Source: Brachynemurus nebulosus
Lineage: Eukaryota; Arthropoda; Insecta; Neuroptera; Myrmeleontidae
DNA length: 64,000 bases
Direction: 5' to 3'
NCBI GenBank assembly: GCA_035578155.1
Contig: JAPWDM010000016.1
Span: forward strand, 3,302,501-3,366,500
Shown here: positions 11,278-21,583 of the stretch, piece by piece
Layout of the letters: each line of letters begins with the position of its first letter
Position numbering within the stretch: position 1 is the first letter of the stretch
Position numbers and translations under genes: made by a program
Notes under the pieces: generated by a model
Told to the model about the DNA's origin: nothing
The model's input: the letters and a program-made list of their open reading frames with translations, nothing else
The model's database searches: none

Positions 11278-12266
11278 TATCGATCTGTTACACTGGCATT
11301 TAGACCGGCTAGCACAAGCAATAAACCTGGCAAAATTAAACATATTACCATCCTTCATATTATCTCCTGACGAAATAGACCACGCATATGAAATCCTAAA
11401 AGATCAGAATTTACCTATTCTCTCACCATATCAAGTTTACGAATTATTAAGCTTCCAAGCATACTATAATGACACAAACATACTGGAACCACTACCCACT
11501 AGAAATAAATCCATACTTATTCCCTATTCGTACATCCTAAGTGGCAAATATGCAAATTATTTCATGCAAAAAGAATGTTTTCAGCTAACTAAGATGTATA
11601 TTTGCAACAAAGAAGATATATTAAATATCCCAAAGCCCGATAATTGTTAGTATGCTATCCACGGACAACCAGGAAACTGCACCTATGAAGAAGGAACTGT
11701 AGTAAAGAAAATAACCTCACAACATATCATCATTAAGAATGCCAACAACCTACCAATCACTAGTAACTGTGGTATCGGCCAACGTACTATATCCGGAACA
11801 ATATTAGTCTACTTCTGCGAAGTAGACTAATATTGTTCCGGATATAGTACTGCAATATTATTCCGGATTATATTGTATATTGTTCCGGATTAGTCTGCAA
11901 CTGCGAAGTTACGATAAACAGCATAGTATACAAAAATCAAGATAGCACCAGTACCGAACAACTCCACATTCTACCCTTACATGAACTGCAATTAAATGAA
12001 TCAAAACTGATACCAAAATTGAATATCGGTAAACTAAACACGTTCCATATTCAAAACAGAGAAGAAATCGGGGAACTACAATAAATATATCTGGGTTTGT
12101 CTTAACTCTTGGTGTTGTGCTAGCTATACTAACAATTTACATTATCACAAAGTATAAGAAGAAACAACTTCCTGAAGGGCAGATCGTCTTCAAACCGTCG
12201 ACATCTCCCAATGAACTAAAGCTTCTTTGGAATATGTCTCCAGCTCAGGCGGGAGGAGTTACATAA
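11278..12266 (+). pseudogene. Errantivirus (gypsy-group) envelope-like remnant, broken
   Basis: In the + frame from about 11279 there is a long stretch resembling the ectodomain of insect errantivirus envelope proteins. It ends at an in-frame TAG at 11648-11650 and then continues in similar style. A later segment (about 12085-12150) encodes a hydrophobic helix followed by lysines, consistent with a membrane anchor and short cytoplasmic tail. The final stop (12264-12266) overlaps a purine-rich tract, as is usual before a gypsy-type 3' LTR. The N-terminus is missing, at least one stop and a frame break are present, and a palindromic insertion (11784-11850) interrupts it. No gag or pol was found nearby. 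Assignment rests on layout and resemblance, not on a search. Confidence 0.6.
11784..11850. repeat. Perfect 32-bp inverted repeat with 3-nt loop inside the env remnant
   Basis: 11784-11815 and 11819-11850 are exact reverse complements separated by TGC. The TTCCGGAT motif of the arm recurs just downstream (about 11871-11900) in imperfect copies. The segment breaks the env-like reading frame. It looks like a small foldback insertion or a template-switch product. Confidence 0.9.
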
Positions 12267-12650
12267 TATACTACACATATAAATCATTCTGTATAATATA
12301 ACACATATATGAAACATCGTCATCAGCACTATTCTGCATAGATAATATCACAAGTTATTCATACATAATAATTATCATTTCGCAGAACATAACATTATAA
12401 CTTCCACATGCAAAATCATCGATTTTGATGCGACAACAACTCGGTACTTGGAAACCATCAGAAGAGACTGTTCTCATAATAAAAGCTGACTAGACTTTTC
12501 TTTTGTTTTTAAATAATATACATAAATAGCTGTAACATACGTATTAAGAAACAATGTTCGTTTTTAATTTGAAATTGTCTTAATCTTTTATATTGTAACA
12601 TTTTGCATTGTAACATTAAATAAAACTTTTGTAATAATAGCAAATAAATT
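12257..12650 (+). mobile_element. Probable 3' LTR of the errantivirus-like element, right edge uncertain
   Basis: A purine tract (GGCGGGAGG at about 12249-12256) is followed by AGTTAC, matching the usual gypsy arrangement of a polypurine tract next to an LTR that starts with AGTTA. A polyadenylation signal (AATAAA) lies at about 12618. No 5' LTR copy is present in the window, so the right boundary cannot be fixed. Confidence 0.45.
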
Positions 12651-13015
12651 TTTTTAAAAACATATTTCAACATATATATATATATATATATATGTAGTTG
12701 AGTTTTTCGAGAGTTGCCATTTTTATTACAGTCAAGCCGTTGATTTGATCGAAAAATTGTTCAAACAAGAGTTGTAGATATCGACGGGGGCAACCGATTG
12801 CTATTGTCAGGAGCTTTATAGCTCTTATGATTTTCAAGCTATGATGCAAAATTTTAAATGAGACTATGTGTTAATTTTTCGATAAAACTGATCTAATGCA
12901 TCAATTAATAATATAAATTAAGAAAAAAAATTTTTTTGCCCAAGTTTATTTTTAAAAATTTTTTGTTTTTTATTTAATCAGACCAAGTTTAACTCCCACA
13001 GCAGGAAGTTCAGTA
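12651..13015. other. A+T-rich segment with a (TA) microsatellite; no gene seen
   Basis: A (TA)n run lies at about 12671-12692. The following 170 bp (about 12695-12860) is G+C-richer and non-coding, with character unlike the surrounding DNA, possibly a fragment of a dispersed repeat. Nothing else could be assigned. Confidence 0.4.
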
Positions 13016-13670
13016 ACTTGCTGCTCGACAGATCTATCTTTCAAGACGCTAGACAGCACAAACGCAACCTAAGCATGGCCTAGGTGGACTATCGAAAAGA
13101 ATTTGACACAACGTCACATGAGCTCATTACCTATTTGCTCCATTGCCTTAGAGTCCATCCCGACACTATTAAATGTATTGAACACCTATTGCCGCTCTGG
13201 AAAACAAGGTTCACAATAACATCCGGTGAACGCGTTGTGTCAACGGAGTTGGTAACATATAAACGAGACGTATACTAAGAAGACAGCCTCAGCCCACTTT
13301 TATTTTGCATCTCGTTGTTACCCCTGTCAATCAGCCTGAGGGAGGAACCCGGCTACTTGTGTGGCCCGGTAGGAAACCTCGAGCATAAAGTCACACATTT
13401 ATTTTATATGGATGACTTAAAACTGTATGCTTCGTCAGAGAGTGATCTCAACTGCACTCTAAAATTAACACACGAATACACGCACGCGATCGGTATGGAG
13501 TTTGGGCTGGACAAATGCGCGGTGGTGCACTGTAAGCATGGTGTAGTTCCGAATTTTGATTCACACGCCCAATTAGTAGATGGAAGCATCATAACGTCAC
13601 TGCTAAGGTCTTCCAGCGAAATTCAGGATTTATTAGGTAGAGAAGACCAGGCAAGGGATACTGTATGACG
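13016..13670 (+). pseudogene. Broken R4/R2-type reverse transcriptase fragment
   Basis: Pieces of a LINE reverse transcriptase are readable in order. A motif near 13085-13105 (VDYRKEFDT, normally a YKKAFDS-type motif) follows a TAG at 13081-13083. EDSLSPLLFCISLLPLS (normally GDSLSPL) lies at about 13279-13330. The catalytic YMDD box in LFYMDDLKLYA lies at about 13400-13435, followed by GMEFGLDKCAVV at about 13490-13530. The style is that of the R2/R4/Dong group and resembles the intact Dong-like element at 28.8 kb at the same motifs. At least two stops and a frame change separate the parts. The endonuclease and 3' end are missing. Confidence 0.75.
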
Positions 13671-13780
13671 GACATTACGTTCCTGACATTAGTTACCTGG
13701 GTGGGTATACTGCACGGACACTTTTTTCTCCGCCTGGGGGTTTTTGAAATGCATTCGCAATTTTAACGTTAAACTTTTTC

Positions 13781-13833
<53 letters not shown>
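13781..13833 (+). repeat. (TAA)n microsatellite, target tract at the left edge of the retroelement array
   Basis: About 17 perfect ATA/TAA triplets. The sequence to the right begins in the middle of an I-like reverse transcriptase, so the tract is the junction between an older element and a 5'-truncated I-like copy. Confidence 0.95.
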
Positions 13834-15590
13834 TGGTGTTCCTCAAGGCTCAACCATTAGTGTCACCTTGTTTTCCATCGCAGTCAGTCATATTGCTGCT
13901 TCAGCCCCAATTCGTCGTTGCTTGTACGTTGATGACCTAACCATATTCTATGCAGCCGATTCGATCGAGGATATCCAACAACGGCTGCAACAAGGCATCA
14001 ACGAAGTGATGACTTCTGCAGAAGCTCTTGGTTTTCGTTTCTCACCTCAAAAAACATCGGTGGTTCACTTCTGCAGAAAGCGCAACGCACATTCGGATCC
14101 TGTTCTCACACTTAAAGGATCCAATCTTCAGTGCGTTGATAGCGTCAGGTTTCTAGGACTCATATTTGATAAACAACTTACGTGGCGTTCACACCTCCAA
14201 GTCTTAGCAGCGAGTTGTCGCAGGACAATCAACATGCTTATGTGCTTGGCTGGTGCATCGTGGGGTGCGGGCCAGGAGTCGTTGCTTCGCCTGTATCAAT
14301 CGCTAGTTCTGACTAGGATTGATTACGGCAGCATTGCTTACTCCTCCGCCCGGGCGTCTGCGCTTCTACTCCTAGATCCTGTTCACCATGCAGGCATACG
14401 ACTGGCTACGGGAGCATTTCGAACGAGTCCATCCATGAGCCTCTGCGTAGAGTCGGGTCTCCCTCCGCTGCGACAAGACGTGGGCGTCTCTTACTCAATT
14501 ATGCAGCGGGGATATATGCAACACCTTCACATATAAACCACCCGACTCTATTCAGATACCGTTTACAGGGGCTCTATGGTCGACGTCCCACCATAAGTCG
14601 ACCAGTGGCCGTTCGAACGCAGGAGTTATTAGAGAGTCTCAACTTACAGTTCGCCAGGGTACTTCCCAAACGTCCTATGGAAGTTCCCCCTTGGCTGATC
14701 CCTAACGTAAGGTGTCGTTTCGACCTGACTGGTCTCAACAAGGAGGAGATCAGTTCATTCGAATATCGATCCCGCTTTTATGAGATCATTAGCGAACTTA
14801 ACTCTCTCTGCATATACACAGATGGTTCCAAAACAGCTACGGGTGTTGGAAGTGCCATCGTCATTCGTGACGATCCTCACGCTTGGTCACTTCCTCCCCA
14901 GGCCACTGTATATACTGCAGAACTATTTGCTATTTTGCAAGCCCTGCGATTCTGTCAAACATCTGAAGACAGCGCATTCCTCATTTGTTCCGACTCGTTG
15001 AGCGCGTTGCAAGCGATCTACCACTCTCATACCATCGATCCACTGGTGCAGAACATTCGAACGTGTCTCTACATGCTCCGCCAAAAGTCGATCACCTTCT
15101 TTTGGATTCCCGGACATGTGGGGATACCTGGCAATGAACTCGCCGACCAGGCAGCACGTCATGCAGCCGAAGTCGGTGAGCCACAGGACATTGCCATTCG
15201 CCCAGAGGATCTGAGAGTGTGCATTAGATCGGCGATCGATCCGAAATGGCAACGTGAGTGGAACAACCTCACGGCGAAGCTCAAACAGGTGAAACCTGAG
15301 GTCCGAAGAACTCCGGCACCTGTAAATCTGAGCCGGCGAGAGAGTGTGGCCCTGACGCGTTTACGCTTGGGCCACACGGCGTTAACACATCGTCATCTTC
15401 TCGCCGGTGAGGATCAGCCAAGGTGCGCCGCCTGCGGGATGGCGCTGACCGTGAGGCATATAGTTGAGGAATGTGTAACCTTTGCGCCAGAGGTTGCAGC
15501 TCCCAGGTAGTGTAGCCGAAGCTTTAGCTTATAATGCAGTCTCTCTGAAGAAGATGCGAAATTCGCATCTTCTTCAGAGACTTTAGGGGC
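13834..15590 (+). pseudogene. ORF2 remnant of I-like copy 1 (reverse transcriptase end plus RNase H)
   Basis: The RT catalytic box YVDD is intact (CLYVDDLTIFYA, about 13920-13955), followed by thumb-like sequence. A 1-nt deletion near 14474, relative to the copy at 23.2-25.1 kb, shifts the frame and causes a stop at 14534-14536. Reading then resumes at about 14605 and contains a complete-looking RNase H domain: IYTDGSK at about 14815, TAELFAILQAL, ICSDSLSALQAI, and WIPGHVGIPGNELADQAAR at about 15103-15160. A final zinc-finger-like CAACGMALTVRHIVEEC follows. A deletion of about 8 nt at 15485 breaks the C-terminus. Confidence 0.88.
15542..15580. repeat. Perfect 39-nt palindrome at the ORF2 end of copy 1
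   Basis: 19-nt arms flank a single A. In the sister copies (about 25055-25107 and 16925-16978) this place has two different sequences instead of a palindrome, so the hairpin was created by replacing the left side with the inverse of the right side. Confidence 0.85.
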
Positions 15591-15709
15591 TATACATCTC
15601 TAAATTTTAGAAAGTCGTCTCTTGACTCTCCCCCGGCAGTAAATTTTATTTCCCAGTATTTTATTTTATGTGTTAAAAATATTCTGTGTGCGTCTTATTT
15701 ATTACCCAT

Positions 15710-16385
15710 ACCCTGTTCCAGCTGGTCTGGCAGGGTACTTTTAGTCTCTCGTTATGCCACTAAGGGCCTTTTACACCCTTAGTGGTACTGTTGTTATTTA
15801 TACGTGTTATTTTTTTTTTTTGTTATTGTTTTTTAACGATGTCCCACCGAGGGCTCTTTACTCCCGAAGTGGTACATCAATTGTTTTTATCTAACTGTGA
15901 TATTTTGTTATGCCGCTGTAGGCGTGTTGTTATGGCCCTACAGCGGTATTGTTTTAATCCCTTATTGTGTCATTGGTCGGCCAGTGGCTGCCCAGTGACG
16001 CAATAAGTTTTTCTGTGATATTGCTCTGTGATATTGGTCTGTGATACTTTATGTTTATCTAGTCAGGTTTCTCCACTCCGAGGCCCTTTATACCTCGGAG
16101 GGAGTTCCAGCGATGGCCTCCAGGCCTTGGTGACGGGACGCTCTGTCTAGTACTTATCGTACCGTCACCAAGGACTGTCCGCTCCTTTTAAGCCCTGGGA
16201 TAGCAGGGCCCATCGATGGATTTTATTATGTGTATGTTTGTCCGTTGTCTACTGCATTTATGTGTTCCTGTCTGTTTTGTGTATGTTTTTATTTTACCGT
16301 GCGTGGCGGCGCATGCCCTTAGTTGGCGATGCCGCCGGACACTGCTGACCGCGCCATCCACCGGCAGCAGTGTCCCAATTTTAAT
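15710..16385 (+). other. Hairpin-array 3' UTR of I-like copy 1
   Basis: It has the same series of stem-loops as described at 25269-25937: TACCCTG..CAGGGTA, CCACTAAGGG..CCCTTAGTGG, ACCACCGAGGG-type, CCGCTGTAGGC..CTACAGCGG, TTATTG..CAATAA, CTCCGAGG..CCTCGGAG, CCTTGGTGAC..GTCACCAAGG, GCCCTG..CAGGGC, a GGCGGC..GCCGCC stem and a terminal stem around CTGCTG..CAGCAG. Three CTGTGATA motifs lie in a row at about 16012-16050. Confidence 0.8.
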
Positions 16386-16412
16386 CAAAAAAAAAATAAT
16401 AATAATAATAAT

Positions 16413-16823
16413 CACCCGAGGTGGTAAATCATTTGTTTTCTTTTCTGTGATATTTTGTTATGCCGCTGTAGGCCTGTTGTTATGGCTCTACAGCGGTATT
16501 GTTTTAACCCCTTATTGCGTCACTGGTGGGCTTGTGGCTCCCCAGTGACGTAATAAGTATTATCTGTGATACACTTGTGATATAAATCTCTAGTCGTTTT
16601 TGTGTCTCCGGTCAGGTTTCTCCACCCCGTGGCCTTTTGCATCTCGGAGGGAGTCCCAGCGATGGCCTCCAGGCCTTGGTGACCGGACGCTCTGTCTAGT
16701 ACTTATCGTACCGTCACCAAGGACTGTCCGCTCCTTTTAAGCCCTGGGATGGCAGGGCTCATTGTTGGTTTTTACTATGTATATGTATATTTGTCCGTTG
16801 TCTAGTGCATTTATGTGTCCCTA
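16413..16823 (+). mobile_element. 3' UTR fragment of an I-like or related element, truncated at both ends
   Basis: It starts in the CACCCGAGGTGGTA half of a hairpin directly after a (TAA)n tract and runs collinearly with the hairpin-array 3' UTR up to CATTTATGTGTCCCT. It stops before the GGCGGC stem and the TAA tail. No target tract separates it from the next unit, so the junction at 16823/16824 is a deletion or recombination joint rather than a normal insertion. Confidence 0.75.
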
Positions 16824-17813
16824 ACCGTGAGGCATATAGTTGAGGAATGTGTAACCTTTGAGCCATTGCGCCAGAGGTTGCAGCTCCCGAATAATGTAGC
16901 CGACGCATTAAGTTATGATGCTGTCTCTGAAAAAAAGATGCTTGAATTTCTCCGAAATTCGCATCTTCTTCAGAGGCTTTAGGGGCATACCATCTCAGAT
17001 TTTACAAGTCGTCTCGTTTTATCTCCCTCGATATTTTAAAATTTTATTTTCAGCAATGTTTTATTTTATGTGTTTTCGCGATTTTGTGTGTGTCTTAATT
17101 TATTAACGATACCCTGTTCCAGCTGGTCTGGCAGGGTACTTTTAGTCTTTTGTTATGCCACTAAGGGTCTTTACACCCTTAGTGGTACTGTTTGTTATAC
17201 ATACCTGTTTGTTGTTTCCGTTATTGTTTTTTAACGATGTACCACCGAGGGCTCTTTACACCCGAGGTGGTACATCATTTGTTCCTTTTATCTGTGATAT
17301 TTTGTTATGCCGCTGTAGGCCTGTTGTTATGGCTCTACAGCGGTATTGTTTTAACCCCTTATTGCTTCACTGGTCGGCCTGTGGCCTCACAGTGACGCAA
17401 TAAGTTTTATCTGTGATCTTGTACTGTGATAATGGTCTGTGATATTTGTGTATTTCTAGTCGGTTCTCCGAGGTCCTTTACACCTCGGAGGGAGTTCCAG
17501 CGATGGCTTCCAGGCCTTGGTGACCGGACGCTCTGTCTAGTAGTTATCGTACCGTCACCAAGGACTGTCCGCTCTTTTTAAGCCCTGGGATGGCAGGGCC
17601 CATCGATGGATTTTATTATGTTTATGTTTTGTCCCTTGTCTATCGCATTTATGTGTTCCTGTCTGTTTTGTGTATGTTTTTTATCTTTATCGTGTTTGGC
17701 GGCGCATGCCCTTAGTTGGCGATGCCGCCGGGTGCTGCTGACCGCGCCATCCACCGGCAGCAGTACCCCAATTTTAATCAAAAAAAAAAAAAAATAATAA
17801 TAATAATAATAAT
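16824..17813 (+). mobile_element. 5'-truncated I-like copy: last 50 codons of ORF2 plus full hairpin 3' UTR
   Basis: It begins ACCGTGAGGCATATAG, equivalent to about 24952 of the long copy, and keeps the ORF2 C-terminus (LLQRL) to the stop at about 16979-16981. The 3' UTR follows with its hairpins: for example CTCCGAGG..CCTCGGAG at 17466-17490 and the CCTTGGTGAC..GTCACCAAGG stem at about 17515-17563. It ends ATTTTAATC, A14 and (TAA)n. Confidence 0.85.
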
Positions 17814-19216
17814 GCTGGGCTAAATTCCATCCTTCACGTCCCCGTTCGTGCCCGGCGGGCAACTGTTAGCTTCGGCTAGCAAGCTGACGAGGCTCTGGTA
17901 TTTTTTCGACGAGGACGAACGTCGTATGACCGACAGAGATATCCACCGTATGAGAGAAACACCACCTTCTGATTGTGCAATAGCTTCTCGCCCGGATGTC
18001 TGGCAACAGTTCGTGTGCGTTTAGTATCCGTATGTGTGTGATTTTCAAAGTCGTGAGTCGTGTTCCGCCCAGTCGATTGGTGATATTTTTATGCTGTGAT
18101 TTGTGGTAGTCTGATCTGTGATAGATTTCGTCCTGTGATATTATTGTTTTTACTCTTTATAGTGTACACTGGTTTGTGCACACTAGTGTTACACATCTGT
18201 GATATGTATTTCTCGATCTTTGTCTTTGTTATTTCGACGGGTAGGAATATGGTACTCGACGCACTCTTTCGCTGTGTGAGTCGACGTCTAACGGAACAGC
18301 TTGAGCGAGCTCGCCCAGTAAGTAGACGTCGTCGTCCCTCATATGGATGCGGTCCTGGGCGTCGATGTGGCCGCTTCTGCCCCGTCGGAATGGTGAAGAT
18401 AGTCTTGGTCAGATTTTGTCTGTGATACTCTATGGCATTGTCTTGTTCCCTGTAGCCCCGATTCGGACGAACGTCGATGAGTCAAGTACCGGTCTCCCGT
18501 GTAGGTTGAACCCCGACGTCTGACTGAAAGGTTGTAAGTTACTCACTTAGTAAGCAGACGTCACTTGTTCCTTACACGGATAAGTTCCTATGAGTTGACG
18601 AAGCCGTTTCGGAATTGTCGGAGTTATGGAGACCAGGATCGTGTCACAGAGCAATTAATTCGACTGGAACTTATGTGATATTGTTGTTTTATTTTTTAGT
18701 CAAAGTTTGCGTTGTTTTTAATCGCCTTGTGCTTGTTTTAACATTTTTATCTTTTGTTATGCCACCAGAGAGCTCTTTACACCCCTGGCGGTATTTTTTA
18801 ATTCGTCTTGTTTCGTGTCGTCTTTCTTTTTCTGCATTGTTTGAAGATATGACTATCTGTGAAATTGCTCCGCACCACTGAGTTTTGTGTCTGTGACCAG
18901 TGGTGTGAAGAACGCAATTTTGCCCATTTGAGGACAGGACCCTATATCTTATTGCCTAGAGCGTCATGTCCTTCCTTAACCGAGCGTTTCACTAGACCCT
19001 GGGATGGCAGGATCTGCCCGTTATTTTGTTTTAATTTATGTGTTTGTCCGTTGTCTATTGCATTTATGTGTTCCTGTCTATTTGTGTATGTTTTATTTTA
19101 CCGTACGTGGCGGCGCATGTCCTTAGTTGGCGATGCCGCCGGGTGCTGCTGACCGCGCCATCCACCGGCAGGAGTACCCCAATTTTAATCAAAATAATAA
19201 TAATAATAATAATAAT
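17814..19216 (+). mobile_element. Non-coding retroelement unit (type GCTGGGCTAAA) with hairpin body and I-like 3' end
   Basis: It starts GCTGGGCTAAATTCCATCC right after a (TAA)n tract and ends in ATTTTAATC plus (TAA)n like the I-like copies, yet has no long ORF. Its 5' module (17814-18700) contains a segment (TCGACGAGGACGAACGTCGT near 17906) shared with the unit at 27.1 kb. A branched structure has CGACGTCTA (about 18283) pairing TAGACGTCG (about 18323), and GACGTCTG..CAGACGTC near 18510-18570. CTGTGATA-type motifs lie near 18118, 18136, 18199, 18424 and 18676. It is probably mobilised in trans by the I-like proteins. Confidence 0.75.
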
Positions 19217-19903
19217 GGTGGTGAGGACACCTATAGCAGCTGCCCTTGGCACCCGTGAGGGATATTTATCCCCCATTGGTGTCAAGGAGGCTAAGGGTTC
19301 CAGTGGTAGTTTATGCGCAATACAGTAATCTTCGGATTCTATTAGCCTCTGACTACCCAAGATCGGCACCATTCCTTCTCGAGGTACCACCGTTTTCACG
19401 AAAGATGCCGGATCTAGAGGAGAAATCCTCGATCGTTCATTTATTAACCTTTTTTATTATTTCGTTTCGTTTTTATTGTTTTTTTGTTTTCGTTATTTTT
19501 ATTTCTTTTTGTTTCAGGTTTTCTTTTATCTTTTGTTTCCTTTTTTGTTTTTTGGTTTTGTTTTCGTTCTTCTTTGTTGTCCCAACTTCAAGTCATCTTC
19601 GAGACCCACACTAGCTCGTGTGTGGCTTAGCGGCGTTGTTTGGAAAAGGGGATCCTGGTGACTGCGGGAAGCCGTACTTGCGAGTACGGTGGAACAACAC
19701 TTCACTTCGGCCCTGGCTTCAAGCATAGACCGTGGCTGCGGTTATGCACCGGCCGCAGTAACTTCGAGCGCCCCGGGGTCGTGCGTGTCACTGGGGCAAT
19801 GGGCTTCGTCCCTAGGGCCCCTCATTTCCGTTTCCCTGGCGTGGGAGTCCGTGGCTCCGTGGAGGGTGGGGAGCGGGGTGGGGGTTTTTTCGTGCTACAA
19901 TTT
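19217..19903 (+). promoter_or_regulatory. 5' UTR / presumed internal promoter region of the I-like element
   Basis: About 690 bp precede the likely ORF1 ATG. The first 220 bp are G+C-balanced and are conserved in the unit at 27126-27345. The middle (19440-19565) is T-rich. An internal Pol II promoter is expected for this class, but no specific motif is claimed. The open frame extends upstream to 19640, but that part has no knuckle or gag-like character and is treated as leader. Confidence 0.55.
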
Positions 19904-21217
19904 ATGGGAGAAGAAAATATTAAAAATACAGGCGAGACTGGGCCTAAAAATTCGGACGCGAACCTAGCTCCACCGCCGTCACCTGGTGCGGGCACTAGTA
20001 GCGTGGCTAGCCCCGCTACAACATCGATTGTAACCCCACAGCCAGTTGGCAGTGTGGCTACAAAATCAACCGGGGGTAACCCTCCTCCCATATATAAAAC
20101 AAAAGGGAACCGTCGTGGGCGTCCAATTGATTTGAACGCCCCAAGAATGCTAGTGAATTATACAAAATTTCTCGTTGTTAAGCCGAAGGAAGGCGACTTC
20201 AGTAAGATCAGTCCCTTCCTTCTAGCCAAACTCGTAAGCAGTGATATTGGGCAAGTAAAAGATGCCAAGCTATCGGGCAAAGGGTTGCTCGTGGAGGCAT
20301 CCTCACCGGCACAATCAGCAAGGATCCAAAGTTTAAAAGCATTAGGACAGTACGCGGTGGAGGTGTCACCACACGGTGCATTGAACTACTCCAAAGGAGT
20401 GATAATGTACCCCTCCCTTGCGTACTGTACCCTGGAAGAGAAAGTGTCGGAGATGTCTCCACAGGGGGTTATTGAGGCCAAAAGGTTGAAGTTTAATAGG
20501 GGGAATAAACACCCAGAATCCCCCCTAATTCTATTAACCTTCAACACTACAGTTTTACCAAAGCAAGTTATAATCGGCCTATTTAACAAGGTGGACGTCC
20601 GTCCGTATATCCCAGCACCAATGCGTTGCTACCATTGTCAAAGATACGGACCCGTCTCACAACGTTGCAGTGTAGAGCAGCAGATCTGCGTGTGTGGTAA
20701 GCCGCTACACGAAGGGCGACCGTGCGGCGAACCAATAAAATGCGTCAATTGTGGGGGCAATCACTCGGCCAAGTCGAGAAATTGCCCCATTTTTAAACAA
20801 GAATCAGCCATCCAAGAGCTGAGAGCCCTGGAACGACTTTCTTATCCAGAGGCACGTCGAAAGCTTTTGGGCAACATGCCCCGACTCTCGGCCTTGGATG
20901 GTTACGCACGCGCTGCTGCGGCCCCCGCCCCTACAGCGGCTAAAGAAAATAGCGACATAAAAGAGTTAAAAGAAAATATGCGGAAATTGCAAGAATGTAT
21001 GCAATCAATGCAACAGAGCCTAATGCGCTTAGTGGGTGTAGCTGTATCTACACCCAGTACAGCCGTTGTTGTGTCAGCCAAGGTCCCTGAGGCCAAGAGG
21101 GTGATTACCACCACCCCTCAGGGACCCGTCGTACGTACTGTGACGTCTTCTCCTAAAAAGAAGACATCACCAAAGAAGACACCGCCAAGAAGGCGCCGCA
21201 GTGAGGGGGAGAAGTAG
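19904..21217 (+). CDS. ORF1 (gag-like nucleic-acid-binding protein) of the I-like element, C-terminus probably truncated
   Basis: Expected to bind the element RNA and form the ribonucleoprotein. From the ATG at 19904 it reads 437 aa. A Pro/Ser/Ala-rich start (1-90) is followed by an RRM-like region of unknown fold (about 90-230). A zinc-knuckle cluster starts at C242 (RCYHCQRYGPVSQRC) and continues through CVCGKPLHEGRPC and CVNCGGNHSAKSRNC to about 300. Then come an ALERLSYPEARRKLLG segment typical of I-type ORF1, a short coiled coil (about 350-380), and a K/R-rich tail. The TAG at 21215-21217 looks premature: the same frame stays open to 21496. A +2 frame from about 21421 encodes an acidic-then-basic tail (SDNSDAEVKVIKRKKGW) ending at TAA 21607-21609, overlapping the ORF2 start. 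So the original protein was probably longer. Confidence 0.8.
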   Translation: MGEENIKNTGETGPKNSDANLAPPPSPGAGTSSVASPATTSIVTPQPVGSVATKSTGGNPPPIYKTKGNRRGRPIDLNAPRMLVNYTKFLVVKPKEGDFSKISPFLLAKLVSSDIGQVKDAKLSGKGLLVEASSPAQSARIQSLKALGQYAVEVSPHGALNYSKGVIMYPSLAYCTLEEKVSEMSPQGVIEAKRLKFNRGNKHPESPLILLTFNTTVLPKQVIIGLFNKVDVRPYIPAPMRCYHCQRYGPVSQRCSVEQQICVCGKPLHEGRPCGEPIKCVNCGGNHSAKSRNCPIFKQESAIQELRALERLSYPEARRKLLGNMPRLSALDGYARAAAAPAPTAAKENSDIKELKENMRKLQECMQSMQQSLMRLVGVAVSTPSTAVVVSAKVPEAKRVITTTPQGPVVRTVTSSPKKKTSPKKTPPRRRRSEGEK

Positions 21218-21583
21218 GTGGAAAAACCAAGGTCCCCCAAAAAGGGACCTTCCACTACCACCTCGGAGGCAGAACCCATGCTGCCTCCACCAATGACAGC
21301 TCCGCTACCACAGCGGCCGTCTCGACCGGGCACACCTGAACGCCCGGTCACCCCCCTCCCGAGTCGCTCTATCCAAACACCAATGGCGACTCGGAAAGTA
21401 CGACCGCGTCGGTACGTACGGGTACTAAGCGTCCGACGACCGACGCCTATACCAGCACCTCGGCAACAGAATCTGACAATTCGGACGCCGAGGTGAAAGT
21501 GATCAAACGAAAAAAAGGCTGGCCAAAGGGGAAACCTAGGAAGTGGCCACACTTCCTAGGGAGCAACCTAAATAGTAACGGAA

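Larger units (their letters stand above)
13834..16412 (+). mobile_element. I-like non-LTR retrotransposon, 5'-truncated copy 1
   Basis: It starts inside the reverse transcriptase at GGTGTTCCTCAAGG and runs through the RNase H domain and a hairpin-rich 3' UTR to a terminal ATTTTAATC, A-run and (TAA)n tract. It aligns by eye with 23339-25984 at roughly 95% identity over the coding part. 5' truncation at a (TAA)n tract is what target-primed reverse transcription would give. Confidence 0.9.
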
